Source: Pontibacter sp. Tf4 (GTDB lineage Bacteria > Bacteroidota > Bacteroidia > Cytophagales > Hymenobacteraceae). Taken from it: a stretch of 64,000 nt of DNA. Below the pieces are notes generated by a model. The model made no database searches, had not been told where the DNA came from, and saw only the letters and a list, made by a program, of their open reading frames with translations. Positions 34,474 through 42,731 of this stretch are shown piece by piece. The stretch covers positions 124,001 through 188,000 of the forward strand of contig NZ_JACKZC010000003.1 of assembly GCF_014212495.1 (NCBI RefSeq), given 5' to 3'. Numbering within the stretch: position 1 is the stretch's first letter; each line of letters opens with the position of its first letter. Position numbers and translations under genes: made by a program.

Positions 34474-35841
34474 TTATTTAATATTACCCCACAAAGTAAC
34501 CATAAATTCTTGTATGTTATCCCAAGTTGTAATCAAGCTTTCAGAGCTTGGTGAAAATTTATTGTTGTGAACATAAGCGTGCCATGTATCTACAGCTAAT
34601 ATACTATGATCTTTATTACCTGCTGCAGTTTTTATACCTCTGCAAAGTGCCGCATCAGCTAATTTATTGGCACTTAAATGGTTTGCCACTTTATCAATCT
34701 TAGACTTCAAACCAATATTTGCTTCAGTAGCTGAAGTAGTAGCAACTAATTTGTGTTCCTCTAAATATGTGTCAACACTTAGTTCAACAAAGACACGAAA
34801 TAAAACAGCCGCAGCATTTGTATATTTTAAATCCAGGTCTTGAAGTTCATGGTATATGGCATTTACTTTAGCATTACTAATGGTAATTTTACAAGCTCTT
34901 GGAATTAATTTATTTCTCTCCTTAGGGTTAGGGATTGGCTTTTTAGCAGGTGTAGCCTTTTTCTTTGGTGCAGGTGCTGGGGTAGGTTCTCCACCATCAA
35001 ATTGCCACGGTTTTGAAGCTTTTTTACTTGTATTGGGAATCTTTGTTTTTGGAAAAGAAGCTATGTAATCTTTTCTATCGTCTTTATTATATATGCGTTT
35101 TACAGTAAACTTTGGATCCAATAAATCTTTTGCTACTTGCACTAACCCTTTTATAACTTCCTTTTCTTCAACAGTAGATTGTATTACACCGTTACTTGTT
35201 TCAATACCTAAAAAACTTCGTACATCTGGGTCCCCGAAAAGTCTAGTTGCATTTGTAGCATCAATTTTCTCGATATTCTTTTTGATAGATTCAGGCACAT
35301 CAGCTGAATTTTTCATCAAATTAATAAACTGAATGGTTACAGATGTTTTACCTTCTGTTCTTTCTTTATATCTGTCTTTTTGCAAAGGATCCCATCCATC
35401 CGTCTGTGCCCCACTAGCACCATATCCATGCTTAAGACCTATCCAAACATCAGCTTCTTTAGGATTATCAAAAACAGCACACGAAACCTCTGTAATCAAT
35501 CTTGATGAATTCTCATCACGGAGTTTTTTTATTTTTTTCTTCAAATCAGCATGATCTGAATCAATAAGATCTGGATTATGAAGGATTTTTAAAGTTACGG
35601 TTCGCCTGTTACCTTCTAAAACATTGTACTTCGAACTATCATGATTTGAAACATTTACTTGGATTGGATCGAAGGGATTAAGTCCATGCTGCAGGATATG
35701 CTCTGCCAAAGTAAGCAGTTTCATACCTTGATTATAAATCATTTTGTCAATTGCTTCTTTTTGACTAGCCACTGATTCAAAACGATAGTTTTCTGTGTTA
35801 ACTAGCAAATCAGCAATCGGAATTAATTTAACTTCAATCAT
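34474..35841 (-). CDS. ParB-like (ParB/Srx fold) protein with C-terminal helical domain
   Basis: 455 residues. Residues ~1-95 match the ParB/sulfiredoxin N-terminal fold: IPIADLLVNTENYR, then LEGNRRTVTLKIL with the conserved Glu76, Arg79 and Arg80. The middle (~100-280) is helical with PESIKKNIEKIDATNATRLFG. A Pro/Lys/Ala linker (residues ~285-315, PTPAPAPKKKATPAKKP) leads to a C-terminal helical domain (~325-455) that includes AAAVLFRVFVELSVDTYLEE and TWHAYVHNNKF, which reminds me of HEPN-like domains though I cannot prove it. Not a partition ParB: no ParA and no central HTH evident. First gene of the operon with the adenine methylase. Confidence 0.75.
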   Translation of the reverse strand: MIEVKLIPIADLLVNTENYRFESVASQKEAIDKMIYNQGMKLLTLAEHILQHGLNPFDPIQVNVSNHDSSKYNVLEGNRRTVTLKILHNPDLIDSDHADLKKKIKKLRDENSSRLITEVSCAVFDNPKEADVWIGLKHGYGASGAQTDGWDPLQKDRYKERTEGKTSVTIQFINLMKNSADVPESIKKNIEKIDATNATRLFGDPDVRSFLGIETSNGVIQSTVEEKEVIKGLVQVAKDLLDPKFTVKRIYNKDDRKDYIASFPKTKIPNTSKKASKPWQFDGGEPTPAPAPKKKATPAKKPIPNPKERNKLIPRACKITISNAKVNAIYHELQDLDLKYTNAAAVLFRVFVELSVDTYLEEHKLVATTSATEANIGLKSKIDKVANHLSANKLADAALCRGIKTAAGNKDHSILAVDTWHAYVHNNKFSPSSESLITTWDNIQEFMVTLWGNIK

Positions 35842-35852
35842 CTGTTGTTAAG

Positions 35853-35864
35853 TTGTTTAAACAA
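35853..35864. promoter_or_regulatory. 12-bp palindrome TTGTTTAAACAA upstream of the ParB-like gene
   Basis: Perfect palindrome 12 bases upstream of the start at 35841. Its position would suit an operator controlling the ParB-like/methylase operon. Confidence 0.35.
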
Positions 35865-35922
35865 AATATATGAGATAGAATTTTAATAGACTAAATCATT
35901 AAATATTATTCTAAGTTATTCA

Positions 35923-35950
35923 CCGCTAGCGCGAGCTTGTAGCTCGTGCC
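35923..35950. repeat. REP element (forward)
   Basis: CCGCTAGCGCGAGCTTGTAG... ending CTCGTGCC; the core GCGCGAGCT...AGCTCGTGC folds into a hairpin. It marks the edge of the AT-rich island and belongs to the family around the RAYT gene at 37322. Confidence 0.8.
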
Positions 35951-36014
35951 TTTTCTTTTATGTAGCAACTCCGCCTTTACTACAAGTTTTAATAATAACT
36001 AATGCTCTTACCGA

Positions 36015-36224
36015 TTAACTATAAACTTCGATGATGGTATAAACTTTAAATTCACTTCTTTGTGTAGATAATAACATATTAATCTTTTCTGCAGCTTCAG
36101 CTCTTTCAGAATAATTGATTGGTTCAATAATTTTTAGATAACCATAAGTATCTTCTTGAACTGCTTTGTAATTGGGGCCGTTAGCAGTACCATAAATAAG
36201 CTCTACAATTTTAAACTTTTTCAT
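36015..36224 (-). CDS. Small unknown protein of the AT-rich island
   Basis: 69 residues, ATG at 36224. Starts MKKFKIVELIYGTANGPNY, ends in a beta-like KVYTIIEVYS; SERAEAAEKINMLLSTQR in the middle is helical. Fits a small alpha/beta domain; no family recognised. It is the most upstream gene of the island on the minus strand, about 170 bases before the ParB-like start, with a REP between. Confidence 0.55.
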   Translation of the reverse strand: MKKFKIVELIYGTANGPNYKAVQEDTYGYLKIIEPINYSERAEAAEKINMLLSTQRSEFKVYTIIEVYS

Positions 36225-36285
36225 TTTGTTTTTTTAGCAATATAGCAATTATTAAATATAATAATTGCTATAATTTCCCCAGCTT

Positions 36286-36392
36286 CCCGGCTGAAGTGAG
36301 TTTGTAGCTCGTTCCATTTCTCTACCACGCAGCTATACCTACAGTACAAGTAACAGTACAAGTAACAGTACGAGCTACAAGCCCGCGCTAGC
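36286..36392. repeat. Inverted REP pair (BIME) with tandem 12-mers
   Basis: A degenerate forward REP (36286-36315, ending TTTGTAGCTCGTTCC) faces a reversed REP (36368-36392, GTACGAGCTACAAGCCCGCG...). Between them lie direct repeats of AACAGTACAAGT. The arms can form one long hairpin. Confidence 0.75.
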
Positions 36393-36420
36393 AGACGATG
36401 CATGATTACTATAAACCATA

Positions 36421-36458
36421 AAAGCGGGGCTATAAGGTTATGCACCAGCCCCGCTTTT
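36421..36458. terminator. Terminator of the SRPBCC gene
   Basis: AAAGCGGGGC / GCCCCGCTTT (36421-36430 with 36448-36457), read on the minus strand after the stop at 36501. Confidence 0.85.
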
Positions 36459-36500
36459 ATTTATGCTATTAATATGTTCTCTTTTCTGCAGCTTACAGAC

Positions 36501-37010
36501 CTAGGCCTCCTGCTTCTGAGCAGCCAGTAATGCATCAAGATTTTCCATGGCCATGGTCAGGCCTTCTTTAAAGCCCATCTGGATGGTGGTTTCGAGTTGT
36601 GCCAGGTCATCGAATGTGATCAGGTTCTCTACTAAAGTAACTTCCTCTTTGGGTGTAAAGCTTACCTCCCACTTATATTGCGGCATTTCTGTGTTTACCA
36701 CGCCTTCGGCATTTGCAAAACCATCCATCGCGGTAAAGCGCTTTTTAGTATCAATGGTCTTGTAATGAGCCAAGGCCCAATGCTCTTCCCCTTCCGGGCC
36801 AACCATGGCATAGTGCCAGTAGCCACCTTCCCTGAAATCCATGGTTTTTGTGCGGGCTTTCCAGGGTTTAGGCGCCCACCATTGGTCCAGTATCTCGCTT
36901 TTGGTGTAAGCATCCCACACAAGCGGGAGCTCTGCTGCAAACTCTCTTTTAACGGTGATCGTTTTGTTTTCCTTGTTCACGGAGAACTCGAATGCAAGGT
37001 CGTGTTTCAT
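36501..37010 (-). CDS. SRPBCC (AHSA1/START-like) family protein
   Basis: 169 residues. Typical AHSA1 pattern: [32 protein letters not shown], then [16 protein letters not shown] and a C-terminal helix with [18 protein letters not shown]. The domain forms a hydrophobic-ligand-binding cavity; function in this subgroup is unknown. These genes are usually the second gene after an ArsR regulator, whose stop here overlaps this ATG, but that ArsR gene is broken. Confidence 0.92.
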   Translation of the reverse strand: MKHDLAFEFSVNKENKTITVKREFAAELPLVWDAYTKSEILDQWWAPKPWKARTKTMDFREGGYWHYAMVGPEGEEHWALAHYKTIDTKKRFTAMDGFANAEGVVNTEMPQYKWEVSFTPKEEVTLVENLITFDDLAQLETTIQMGFKEGLTMAMENLDALLAAQKQEA

Positions 37011-37157
37011 GGCTTATTTTGTTTTATGTTAGAAAATATAGTGTCAAGTTGGTTAAAGCGGTCTTCCCAAATCTTCCGGAACTGCTCCAGCCATTTGTCT
37101 ATTTCTTTCATCTTGGCAACCTCCAGTTGGTAGTAAATTTCGCGCCCCTGCTGTTCT
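37007..37157 (-). pseudogene. ArsR family regulator, only the C-terminal ~50 codons left
   Basis: On the minus strand an open frame reads [23 protein letters not shown]... to TGA at 37009-37007, which overlaps the ATG of the SRPBCC gene. This is the wing and last helix of the ArsR regulators that normally precede SRPBCC genes. The N-terminal ~65 residues with the HTH are missing: the sequence runs straight into a REP element at 37158. So the regulator was destroyed and the SRPBCC gene lost its native promoter. Confidence 0.8.
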
Positions 37158-37249
37158 CCGCTGACGCAAGCTTGTAGCTCGTGCCTTTCTTTTCTACGCA
37201 GCTATACTTCCAGCACAAGTAACAGTACGAGCTACAAGCTCGCACTAGC
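37158..37249. repeat. BIME: inverted REP pair upstream of the RAYT gene
   Basis: Forward REP 37158-37185 (CCGCTGACGCAAGCTTGTAG..., ending CTCGTGCC) and reversed REP 37225-37249 (GTACGAGCTACAAGCTCGCA...), about 40 bases apart. The left arm abuts the broken ArsR gene, the right one lies 73 bases before the RAYT start. Confidence 0.85.
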
Positions 37250-37321
37250 ATTAGTTTTCACCAGCGTCATACTTTCCTAACTCAAAACCCGGACGCATCT
37301 GTTATAAGTATAAGCAGGAAC

Positions 37322-37867
37322 ATGAGCCGGAAGTATAAATTTCATAACAAGGGGGGACTTTACTTTGTAAGCTTTGCGGTGGTGTACTGGATAGACGTGT
37401 TTACGCGGGAGGAGTACTTTGCCGTACTTACGGATAGCCTGGACTATTGCCGCAAAAATAAAGGCATGGAGATCTATGCCTGGTGCATTATGCCCAGCCA
37501 TGTGCACCTTATCTTCCGAGCCAAAGACAACAACCCCAGCGTACTGCTAAAGGAGCTGAAAACCTATACTTCCAAGCAACTGCAAAAAGCTATAGTTGAG
37601 CACAACCAGGAGAGCCGGAAAGAATGGATGCTCTGGCTGATGGAGCGGGCCGGCCTGAAAACCAGCAATGTAAAGCACCGGCAATTCTGGCAGCAGCACA
37701 ATAAGCCTATCGAACTGTGGAGCGCTGCCGTGATTGACCAGAAGATCGATTACATCCACAACAATCCTGTGGAAGCTGGTTTTGTGTCGGAGCCGGAGCA
37801 TTGGAAGTATAGCAGCGCGATTGACTTTAGCGGCAGCAAAGGTGTGCTGGAGATTGATATTGCCTGA
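37322..37867 (+). CDS. REP-associated tyrosine transposase (RAYT, Y1_Tnp)
   Basis: 181 residues. HUH motif in MPSHVHLIF (His60, His62), catalytic Tyr144 in IDYIHNNPVEAGFV, and WKYSSA near the C-terminus are diagnostic for RAYTs. These single-copy enzymes cut and join REP hairpins and are thought to spread REPs/BIMEs. The gene is bracketed by REPs of one family: a BIME at 37158-37249 on the left and a reversed REP at 37876, 8 bases after its stop. Confidence 0.95.
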   Translation: MSRKYKFHNKGGLYFVSFAVVYWIDVFTREEYFAVLTDSLDYCRKNKGMEIYAWCIMPSHVHLIFRAKDNNPSVLLKELKTYTSKQLQKAIVEHNQESRKEWMLWLMERAGLKTSNVKHRQFWQQHNKPIELWSAAVIDQKIDYIHNNPVEAGFVSEPEHWKYSSAIDFSGSKGVLEIDIA

Positions 37868-37875
37868 ATGGTGGA

Positions 37876-37901
37876 GGCACGAGCTGCAAGCTCGCGCCAG
37901 C
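37876..37901. repeat. REP element (reversed) just after the RAYT gene
   Basis: GGCACGAGCTGCAAGCTCGC then GCCAGC, reverse complement of the forward REP consensus. Confidence 0.85.
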
Positions 37902-37945
37902 ATTTGCCAGTCAAATTTAGAATTAACTAACTGGCAACAGGATAA

Positions 37946-37967
37946 GGCCGCAAGCCCGCACCAGCGG
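37946..37967. repeat. Degenerate REP element (reversed)
   Basis: GGCCGCAAGCCCGCACCAGC retains the right half of the family; hairpin partly lost. Confidence 0.55.
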
Positions 37968-38003
37968 GTGTAACAGCCTGCTATATTTTAAGTAAATTAG
38001 TGC

Positions 38004-38345
38004 ATGAGAAAAGCTGAAACAGAGATCATCGACCACCTGCACTTTCATGAAAAATACCTTGAGCTGGTGCGCCAGCGCCAGAAAACGTCGACCGTCCGGT
38101 TAGGGTATGTGCTGCCAAACGCCATACAGTTGCCGCTGGTTTTTGGCGATATGCTTTTACCAGAAAAGGCACAGATAGAAAAGCTGGATTTTACAAAATC
38201 GTTCGCCGACTTAACCGAGGCTGATGCCCTGACAGATGGCTTCGAGAGCCTGGAAAACCTCCGGGCAGACCTGAAAGTGTTTTATCCGGATATTACTGCC
38301 GAAGACCGTTGTACCATCATTTACTTTAAGTTGCTACCCTCTTAA
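38004..38345 (+). CDS. ASCH domain-containing protein
   Basis: 113 residues. FHEKYLELVRQRQKTSTVRLG gives the conserved ASCH nucleic-acid-facing motif (Lys-Thr-x-Thr-x-Arg), followed by LTEADALTDGFESLENLRADL typical of the family. ASCH domains bind or modify RNA or nucleosides; some relatives act as amidohydrolases on modified cytidine. Alone between REPs. Confidence 0.8.
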   Translation: MRKAETEIIDHLHFHEKYLELVRQRQKTSTVRLGYVLPNAIQLPLVFGDMLLPEKAQIEKLDFTKSFADLTEADALTDGFESLENLRADLKVFYPDITAEDRCTIIYFKLLPS

Positions 38346-38371
38346 GATTAGATTAAAATGCAGGCGATTCC

Positions 38372-38399
38372 CCGCTGGCGCGAGCTTGCAGCCCATGCC
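38372..38399. repeat. REP element (forward)
   Basis: CCGCTGGCGCGAGCTTGCAG followed by CCCATGCC; same family as the copies around 37158. Confidence 0.8.
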
Positions 38400-38498
38400 T
38401 GTTCCTTTCACAACTATACCTTTAATCCCCGGAAAAACCGTATAGGGCATAACCACTATATAGGTGGGGGACTGGTGCAGGATTAAAGCGGTAACCTT

Positions 38499-39287
38499 AT
38501 GGCAAATGATTTTTTGTACGCGCACAACAGCATCCTGATTGTAGCGATTTTGTTTGTACTGATCATGGCGGCTCAGGAAGCCGGTTACCGGATCGGGCGG
38601 CATCACCAGCGCAAGTCGGATAAGGATGTAAAAGCCCAGACCAGCACGATACAGGCCGGCACGTTGGGTTTGCTGGCGCTTATTCTGGGTTTTGCCTTCA
38701 GCATGTCGTTACAAACCTACAACAGCCGCACCGAAGCGGTTATCCGGGAGGCCAACGCCATCAGCACGGCCCTGATGCGCACGCACCTCCTCCCCGCCCC
38801 TTATAGTTCGCTCACGCGCCACCAACTGCAACAATACATTGACCTGCGGCTGGCCCTGAGCAACACCAACTTTGCCATGGTAAAAGAACAGGAAGCACTC
38901 GCCACCCAAACCGACTCGCTGCAGCGCAAGCTCTGGGACCAGGCCGTAAGTGCTGCCCGGATAGATCCTAACCCGGTAACCACAGGCTCGTTTGCCACGG
39001 CACTTAACAACGTGGTGGTGGCGCACAACGAGCGCAATGCCCTGCTGGCCATGCACGTACCCGAAGTGATCTTATACCTGCTGTTTATCGTGTTCATTAT
39101 GTCGGGCGCACTGATCGGGTATGGCAGCGGACTGGGGCAACGGCGCACTACCCTGCCGGCAGCCATTCTGAGCTTAATGATCTGCCTCGTAGTATTCATC
39201 ATCATCGACCTGGACCGGCCCGTGCGCGGCATTGTAAAAGTGGACCAGCACAGCCTGGAACGACTCAAACAGCCCAGCAAACCCTAA
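38499..39287 (+). CDS. Membrane protein with DUF4239 (bestrophin-like) domain
   Basis: 262 residues. Membrane segments around residues 10-27, 52-72, 190-210 and 222-242; the central ~120 residues are a soluble helical region (NAISTALMRTHLLP, HQLQQYIDLRLALS). This is the pattern of DUF4239 proteins, distantly compared with bestrophin channels. Function unknown. Confidence 0.75.
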   Translation: MANDFLYAHNSILIVAILFVLIMAAQEAGYRIGRHHQRKSDKDVKAQTSTIQAGTLGLLALILGFAFSMSLQTYNSRTEAVIREANAISTALMRTHLLPAPYSSLTRHQLQQYIDLRLALSNTNFAMVKEQEALATQTDSLQRKLWDQAVSAARIDPNPVTTGSFATALNNVVVAHNERNALLAMHVPEVILYLLFIVFIMSGALIGYGSGLGQRRTTLPAAILSLMICLVVFIIIDLDRPVRGIVKVDQHSLERLKQPSKP

Positions 39288-39721
39288 CGCAATCCGTAGT
39301 CTTGGCTGCTACAACGCTGGCGCGAGCTTGCAGTTCGTGCCTTCTAATTGTATCTTCAGCCTATGTCTTCAGCAAACACAACCGCACAAACTATAGGCCT
39401 GCGCCGGCAAAGAGAATTACAGAAGCAACACGGGTTATGCTACACCTTATACAAAGTAACTAACTCCGGTCCTCACGCTACTAAACCAGCACCAGACGCG
39501 CTCCGGCTAATGCGCCATTCTTATAACACAGCATAAACTTCCCTTATAATTCTGATACCTCCGCCCGATCAAACATTCCTTCCGCTTAAATAAATGGAAG
39601 AGCCGGGGTTAAGCTATCAATTAAAACCCCGTTTTGCCGTATTACCCTTCTACAAATTCAATTGTAACTGAAACAACATTCACTTTAACTTTTTATAGTT
39701 TTACTTTAACCCCTCTGTAGT
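39288..39721. other. Gap with REP element and a terminator-like hairpin
   Basis: A forward REP lies at 39314-39341 (ACGCTGGCGCGAGCTTGCAG...). A hairpin CGGGGTT / AACCCCG (39604-39610 with 39625-39631) followed by TTTT stands before the protease gene. A short frame at 39363-39536 is not convincing as a gene. Confidence 0.65.
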
Positions 39722-41233
39722 ATGTTTAAATCGAAGTATAGCACCACAAAGCTGGTGTTGCCGGCTTTATTCGCTGTTGCCGGCCTTGTAGGCTGTAGCC
39801 AGGACGAAGATCAGGAAGCAGGTAAGGAAATGGGCCTGGAGTCAGTCAGTGCAGCTACCGCGGCCACCTCACCTAACAACCTTGTTTTCAGGTCAAATCA
39901 TTACATCGTTCTCTCTACCAAGGACAAACTGCCGGCTGGTCTTTCCGGCAAACTTGAAGCTGCCAACGGTAAAGTAACTTCGCTGCTGTCGGATGCCGGA
40001 GTGGCCCTGGTGTATTCCGAAGACCCTGCTTTTGCCGCTAAAGCCGGTAAAATAAGTGGAGTGCGCTCTGTAGTACATGATTTTACAACGCAATGGTTTA
40101 ACCCGGACAAGCAGCACACGGTAGCGCTCGAAGACTATGGCACGCCGCCAGCCAGCGGAGATGACGACCGGTATTTTGACTTGCAATGGGGCCATGCTGC
40201 TATAAAAGCCTCGGAAGCCTGGAACAAAGGCTACCGTGGCAAAGGGGCACTGGTGGCCGTACTGGATTCCGGTTTCGATACCGATCATCCGGACCTGGCT
40301 GCCAACATTGAGAATAACTTAAGCAAGAATTTTGTAACCGGCGAAGAAGTTGAGTACAAACTGAACGATGCCTTTAGCCATGGCACCCACACAGCCGGAA
40401 CTATAGCTGCCGCCGACAATGGAACAGGGACGATAGGTGTTGCGCCGGAAGCAAGGCTGATGCTTGTAAAAGTGCTCAGGGATTCGGGTTCAGGTGCTTT
40501 CTCCTGGATCATGCAGGGCATTGTATACGCCTCGCAGAACGGGGCCGATGTCATCAGCATGAGCATAGGGGCTGCCGTGCCACAAAACGGCAGATTCCTG
40601 GATGATAATGATACGCCCGATGACCCGACCGATGACTTTATCGTGAACGATACCAAAGCAGTGCAGGAGCTACTGGTTGCGCTGAGCCGTGTTACAAACT
40701 ATGCCACCCAAAGAGGTTCACTGCTCATAGCATCTGCAGGTAATGAAGCCAACAACGGCATGACCGACCAATCACTGGTTCACCTTCCGTCAGGGGCAGC
40801 CAACGTGGTCTCTATTTCTGCTACTGCACCCATTGGCTGGGCTTTAAATCAGAAAACTACTTTCTTAGATAACCTGGCCTCCTACTCCAACTATGGAATT
40901 GCAGATGTTCATTTTGCAGCTCCCGGGGGTGACGCACTCTACCAGGGTAAAGAGAGTGCGACTGTATCGGGTTTAACTCGCCCGGTTTATGTATTCGACC
41001 TGGTGTTTAGCACAGGTAGTTCGAATAGTTACTACTGGTCGGCGGGTACCAGTATGGCTGCTCCCCATGCCGCTGGTGTGGCAGCGCTTATAGTTGGCAA
41101 AAACGGTGGGCAGATAAGCCCTGCCAGTCTGCTATCTAAGCTGAGAGCATCTGCCGACGACCTGGGTAAACCCGGACAGGACATGTACTATGGCTACGGA
41201 CGTGTAAATGCGGAAAGGGCCGTCTCTAATTAA
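39722..41233 (+). CDS. S8 family serine peptidase (subtilase) lipoprotein
   Basis: 503 residues. Lipobox AGLVGC with acylated Cys25 followed by acidic QDEDQE. Residues ~55-125 look like an I9-type propeptide. Catalytic triad: Asp182 in VAVLDSGFDTDHPD, His220 in SHGTHTAGTIAA, Ser444 in GTSMAAPHAAG; the oxyanion Asn lies in ASAGNEANN. Likely a cell-surface or periplasmic protease. Monocistronic, with strong terminator. Confidence 0.94.
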   Translation: MFKSKYSTTKLVLPALFAVAGLVGCSQDEDQEAGKEMGLESVSAATAATSPNNLVFRSNHYIVLSTKDKLPAGLSGKLEAANGKVTSLLSDAGVALVYSEDPAFAAKAGKISGVRSVVHDFTTQWFNPDKQHTVALEDYGTPPASGDDDRYFDLQWGHAAIKASEAWNKGYRGKGALVAVLDSGFDTDHPDLAANIENNLSKNFVTGEEVEYKLNDAFSHGTHTAGTIAAADNGTGTIGVAPEARLMLVKVLRDSGSGAFSWIMQGIVYASQNGADVISMSIGAAVPQNGRFLDDNDTPDDPTDDFIVNDTKAVQELLVALSRVTNYATQRGSLLIASAGNEANNGMTDQSLVHLPSGAANVVSISATAPIGWALNQKTTFLDNLASYSNYGIADVHFAAPGGDALYQGKESATVSGLTRPVYVFDLVFSTGSSNSYYWSAGTSMAAPHAAGVAALIVGKNGGQISPASLLSKLRASADDLGKPGQDMYYGYGRVNAERAVSN

Positions 41234-41246
41234 AAGGCTTTACCTG

Positions 41247-41290
41247 AACAACAAGCCCGGCAGCGCTCTACCGTTGCCGGGCTTGTTGTT
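41247..41290. terminator. Terminator, 16-bp perfect stem
   Basis: 41247-41262 pairs perfectly with 41275-41290; between convergent genes. Confidence 0.9.
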
Positions 41291-41319
41291 TAAAAGCATT
41301 CGGTCAATATACCTGCTAC

Positions 41320-41943
41320 TTACTCCGTGCCGGAAGGCAAAAAGCCGGAAAGATCCTGAACTATAACTTCGAGGTTGCCCTGTGCCTGCAGGTTTAAGGA
41401 GAGTCCGTCGGGTTTCGGTTCAATGTTCTGTACGGTTACGGTTGCGACGGTACCTTTCAGTTTCAGGCCTTTCAGATCCATGCCCTGCGCCAGCTGCGCG
41501 TTCACATTTTCCAGCACATCTGCTATCTTCTCGCTCACATCAATGCGGGTCTTTTCGAGGATCTGGTTATAGGCAACTTTGTTTACCAATACTTCTAAAG
41601 CTGTGTTGTAAAACCCGCTGGTGGTAGCTGATTCCATCGAGAATTGCTGCACGTATAGTTGCTGGGTAGCATTGTCGTATGCTAAGGCCACGGAGGCGTA
41701 CAGGTCTACTTTGTCGCGTTTGAGCACGGTGCGCAGAATGCGGAGCTGCACCCGCACCAGCAGGTTATAGTTGCCCGCGCTGCTGCCCGCCACGCCCACA
41801 TCCAGTACCTGGGCATAAGGGTTTGATGGCACACCTTCCTCGGGTTGCGGAATGTACATACCGATCAGCTGTTGCTGAAGCACATGTTCGAGGGCAGCGT
41901 AGGAAACGGAGATGGGAATCTGTAGTTGTATAGGGTTTTCCAT
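41320..41943 (-). CDS. DUF4403-like protein
   Basis: 207 residues without signal peptide. Amphipathic beta pattern (PIQLQIPISVSYAALEHVLQQ at the start, YNLLVRVQLRILRTVLKRD, KLKGTVATVTVQNIEPKPDGLSLNLQAQGNLEV at the end) with one helix-rich part (EKTRIDVSEKIADVLENVN). This resembles one half of DUF4403 proteins, which form lipid-binding-like tubes; the assignment is tentative. Lack of an export signal is odd for that family. Confidence 0.5.
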   Translation of the reverse strand: MENPIQLQIPISVSYAALEHVLQQQLIGMYIPQPEEGVPSNPYAQVLDVGVAGSSAGNYNLLVRVQLRILRTVLKRDKVDLYASVALAYDNATQQLYVQQFSMESATTSGFYNTALEVLVNKVAYNQILEKTRIDVSEKIADVLENVNAQLAQGMDLKGLKLKGTVATVTVQNIEPKPDGLSLNLQAQGNLEVIVQDLSGFLPSGTE

Positions 41944-42188
41944 AGGCGGTTTTTACGGCGGCTTATAGTTTCAGGCAGAAGCGCAGGGGTTGGTCCGTAA
42001 CCGGGTAACGAAGCCTGTTCTACGGTGTTCGGCTGCTTAAAGGTACACAGCACAGGCCGGCAGGGCAAATCAGGCATGTATCATTTTCAGGGTTTCGGCA
42101 TCTAATCTATAGTTTCAGGTACCACCGGAAGCTATATCCGGCAAATGGCAACTACCGTTTAAAAGACTATAGAATAAACTATAAACAA

Positions 42189-42599
42189 ATGGTTATGAGA
42201 CACAAAAGTTATATACTGACGCTGCTGTTCCTGCTGAGCACTGCCTGGCTGAGCGGCTGCCGAACCTCCACCGAAACAACCTCCACCACCCGCGACGGAT
42301 TTAACCCGCTGGCCCCAGAGCGCGTCGATGTGCGGGGCATCATCACGATGAGCCGTTACCGCGAAGGGCAGATCATACTGGAAGTGGAAGGCCGCGGCCC
42401 ATCTACTTACTCGCGCTACGACCGGGCCTATGTGCTGGTGCTGCCTACCACCGATATTGTCGGACTGGATGGAAAATCGGTGTACATGAACGAGCTGCTG
42501 CAGGGTGTGAATGTAGCCATTATGCTGCGCGGCCGTGGCAAAGGCGAATTTGAAGGCGTTGGCGTTGCGACCAAAATCTGGATCGAAGAGTTTTATTAA
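42189..42599 (+). CDS. Lipoprotein of unknown function
   Basis: 136 residues. Signal peptide with LSGC lipobox (Cys24; the ATG at 42195 is an alternative start), a Thr/Ser-rich stretch, then a compact beta domain (VDVRGIITMSRYREGQIILEVEG ... AIMLRGRGKGEFEGVGVATKIWIEEF). No family recognised. Followed by a bidirectional terminator. Confidence 0.7.
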   Translation: MVMRHKSYILTLLFLLSTAWLSGCRTSTETTSTTRDGFNPLAPERVDVRGIITMSRYREGQIILEVEGRGPSTYSRYDRAYVLVLPTTDIVGLDGKSVYMNELLQGVNVAIMLRGRGKGEFEGVGVATKIWIEEFY

Positions 42600-42680
42600 G
42601 GCAACTATAGTTTCACCCATGCAATAGGCTGGTCATTCAGGAGATGAAAATTATCCTGATGGCAGCTAACTATAGATCAT

Positions 42681-42716
42681 AAAAAACCGCCGTCGCTTTG
42701 GGCAACGGCGGCTGGA
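42681..42716. terminator. Bidirectional terminator
   Basis: CCGCCGT / ACGGCGG (42687-42693 with 42705-42711), A-run left, T-rich right, between convergent genes. Confidence 0.8.
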
Positions 42717-42731
42717 TTTTATAGTTTACAA

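Noticed and set aside
34474-35841. Reading the ParB-like gene as a plasmid partition locus or replication origin
   Set aside because: No ParA, no parS-like repeats and no replication gene nearby; coupled instead to an adenine methylase.
36221-36445. 74-residue open frame on the minus strand
   Set aside because: It is translated REP/BIME sequence and 12-mer repeats (CYLYCYLYC pattern), not a gene.
39348-39536. 62-residue open frame after the DUF4239 gene
   Set aside because: TTG start, overlaps a REP edge, composition not protein-like.
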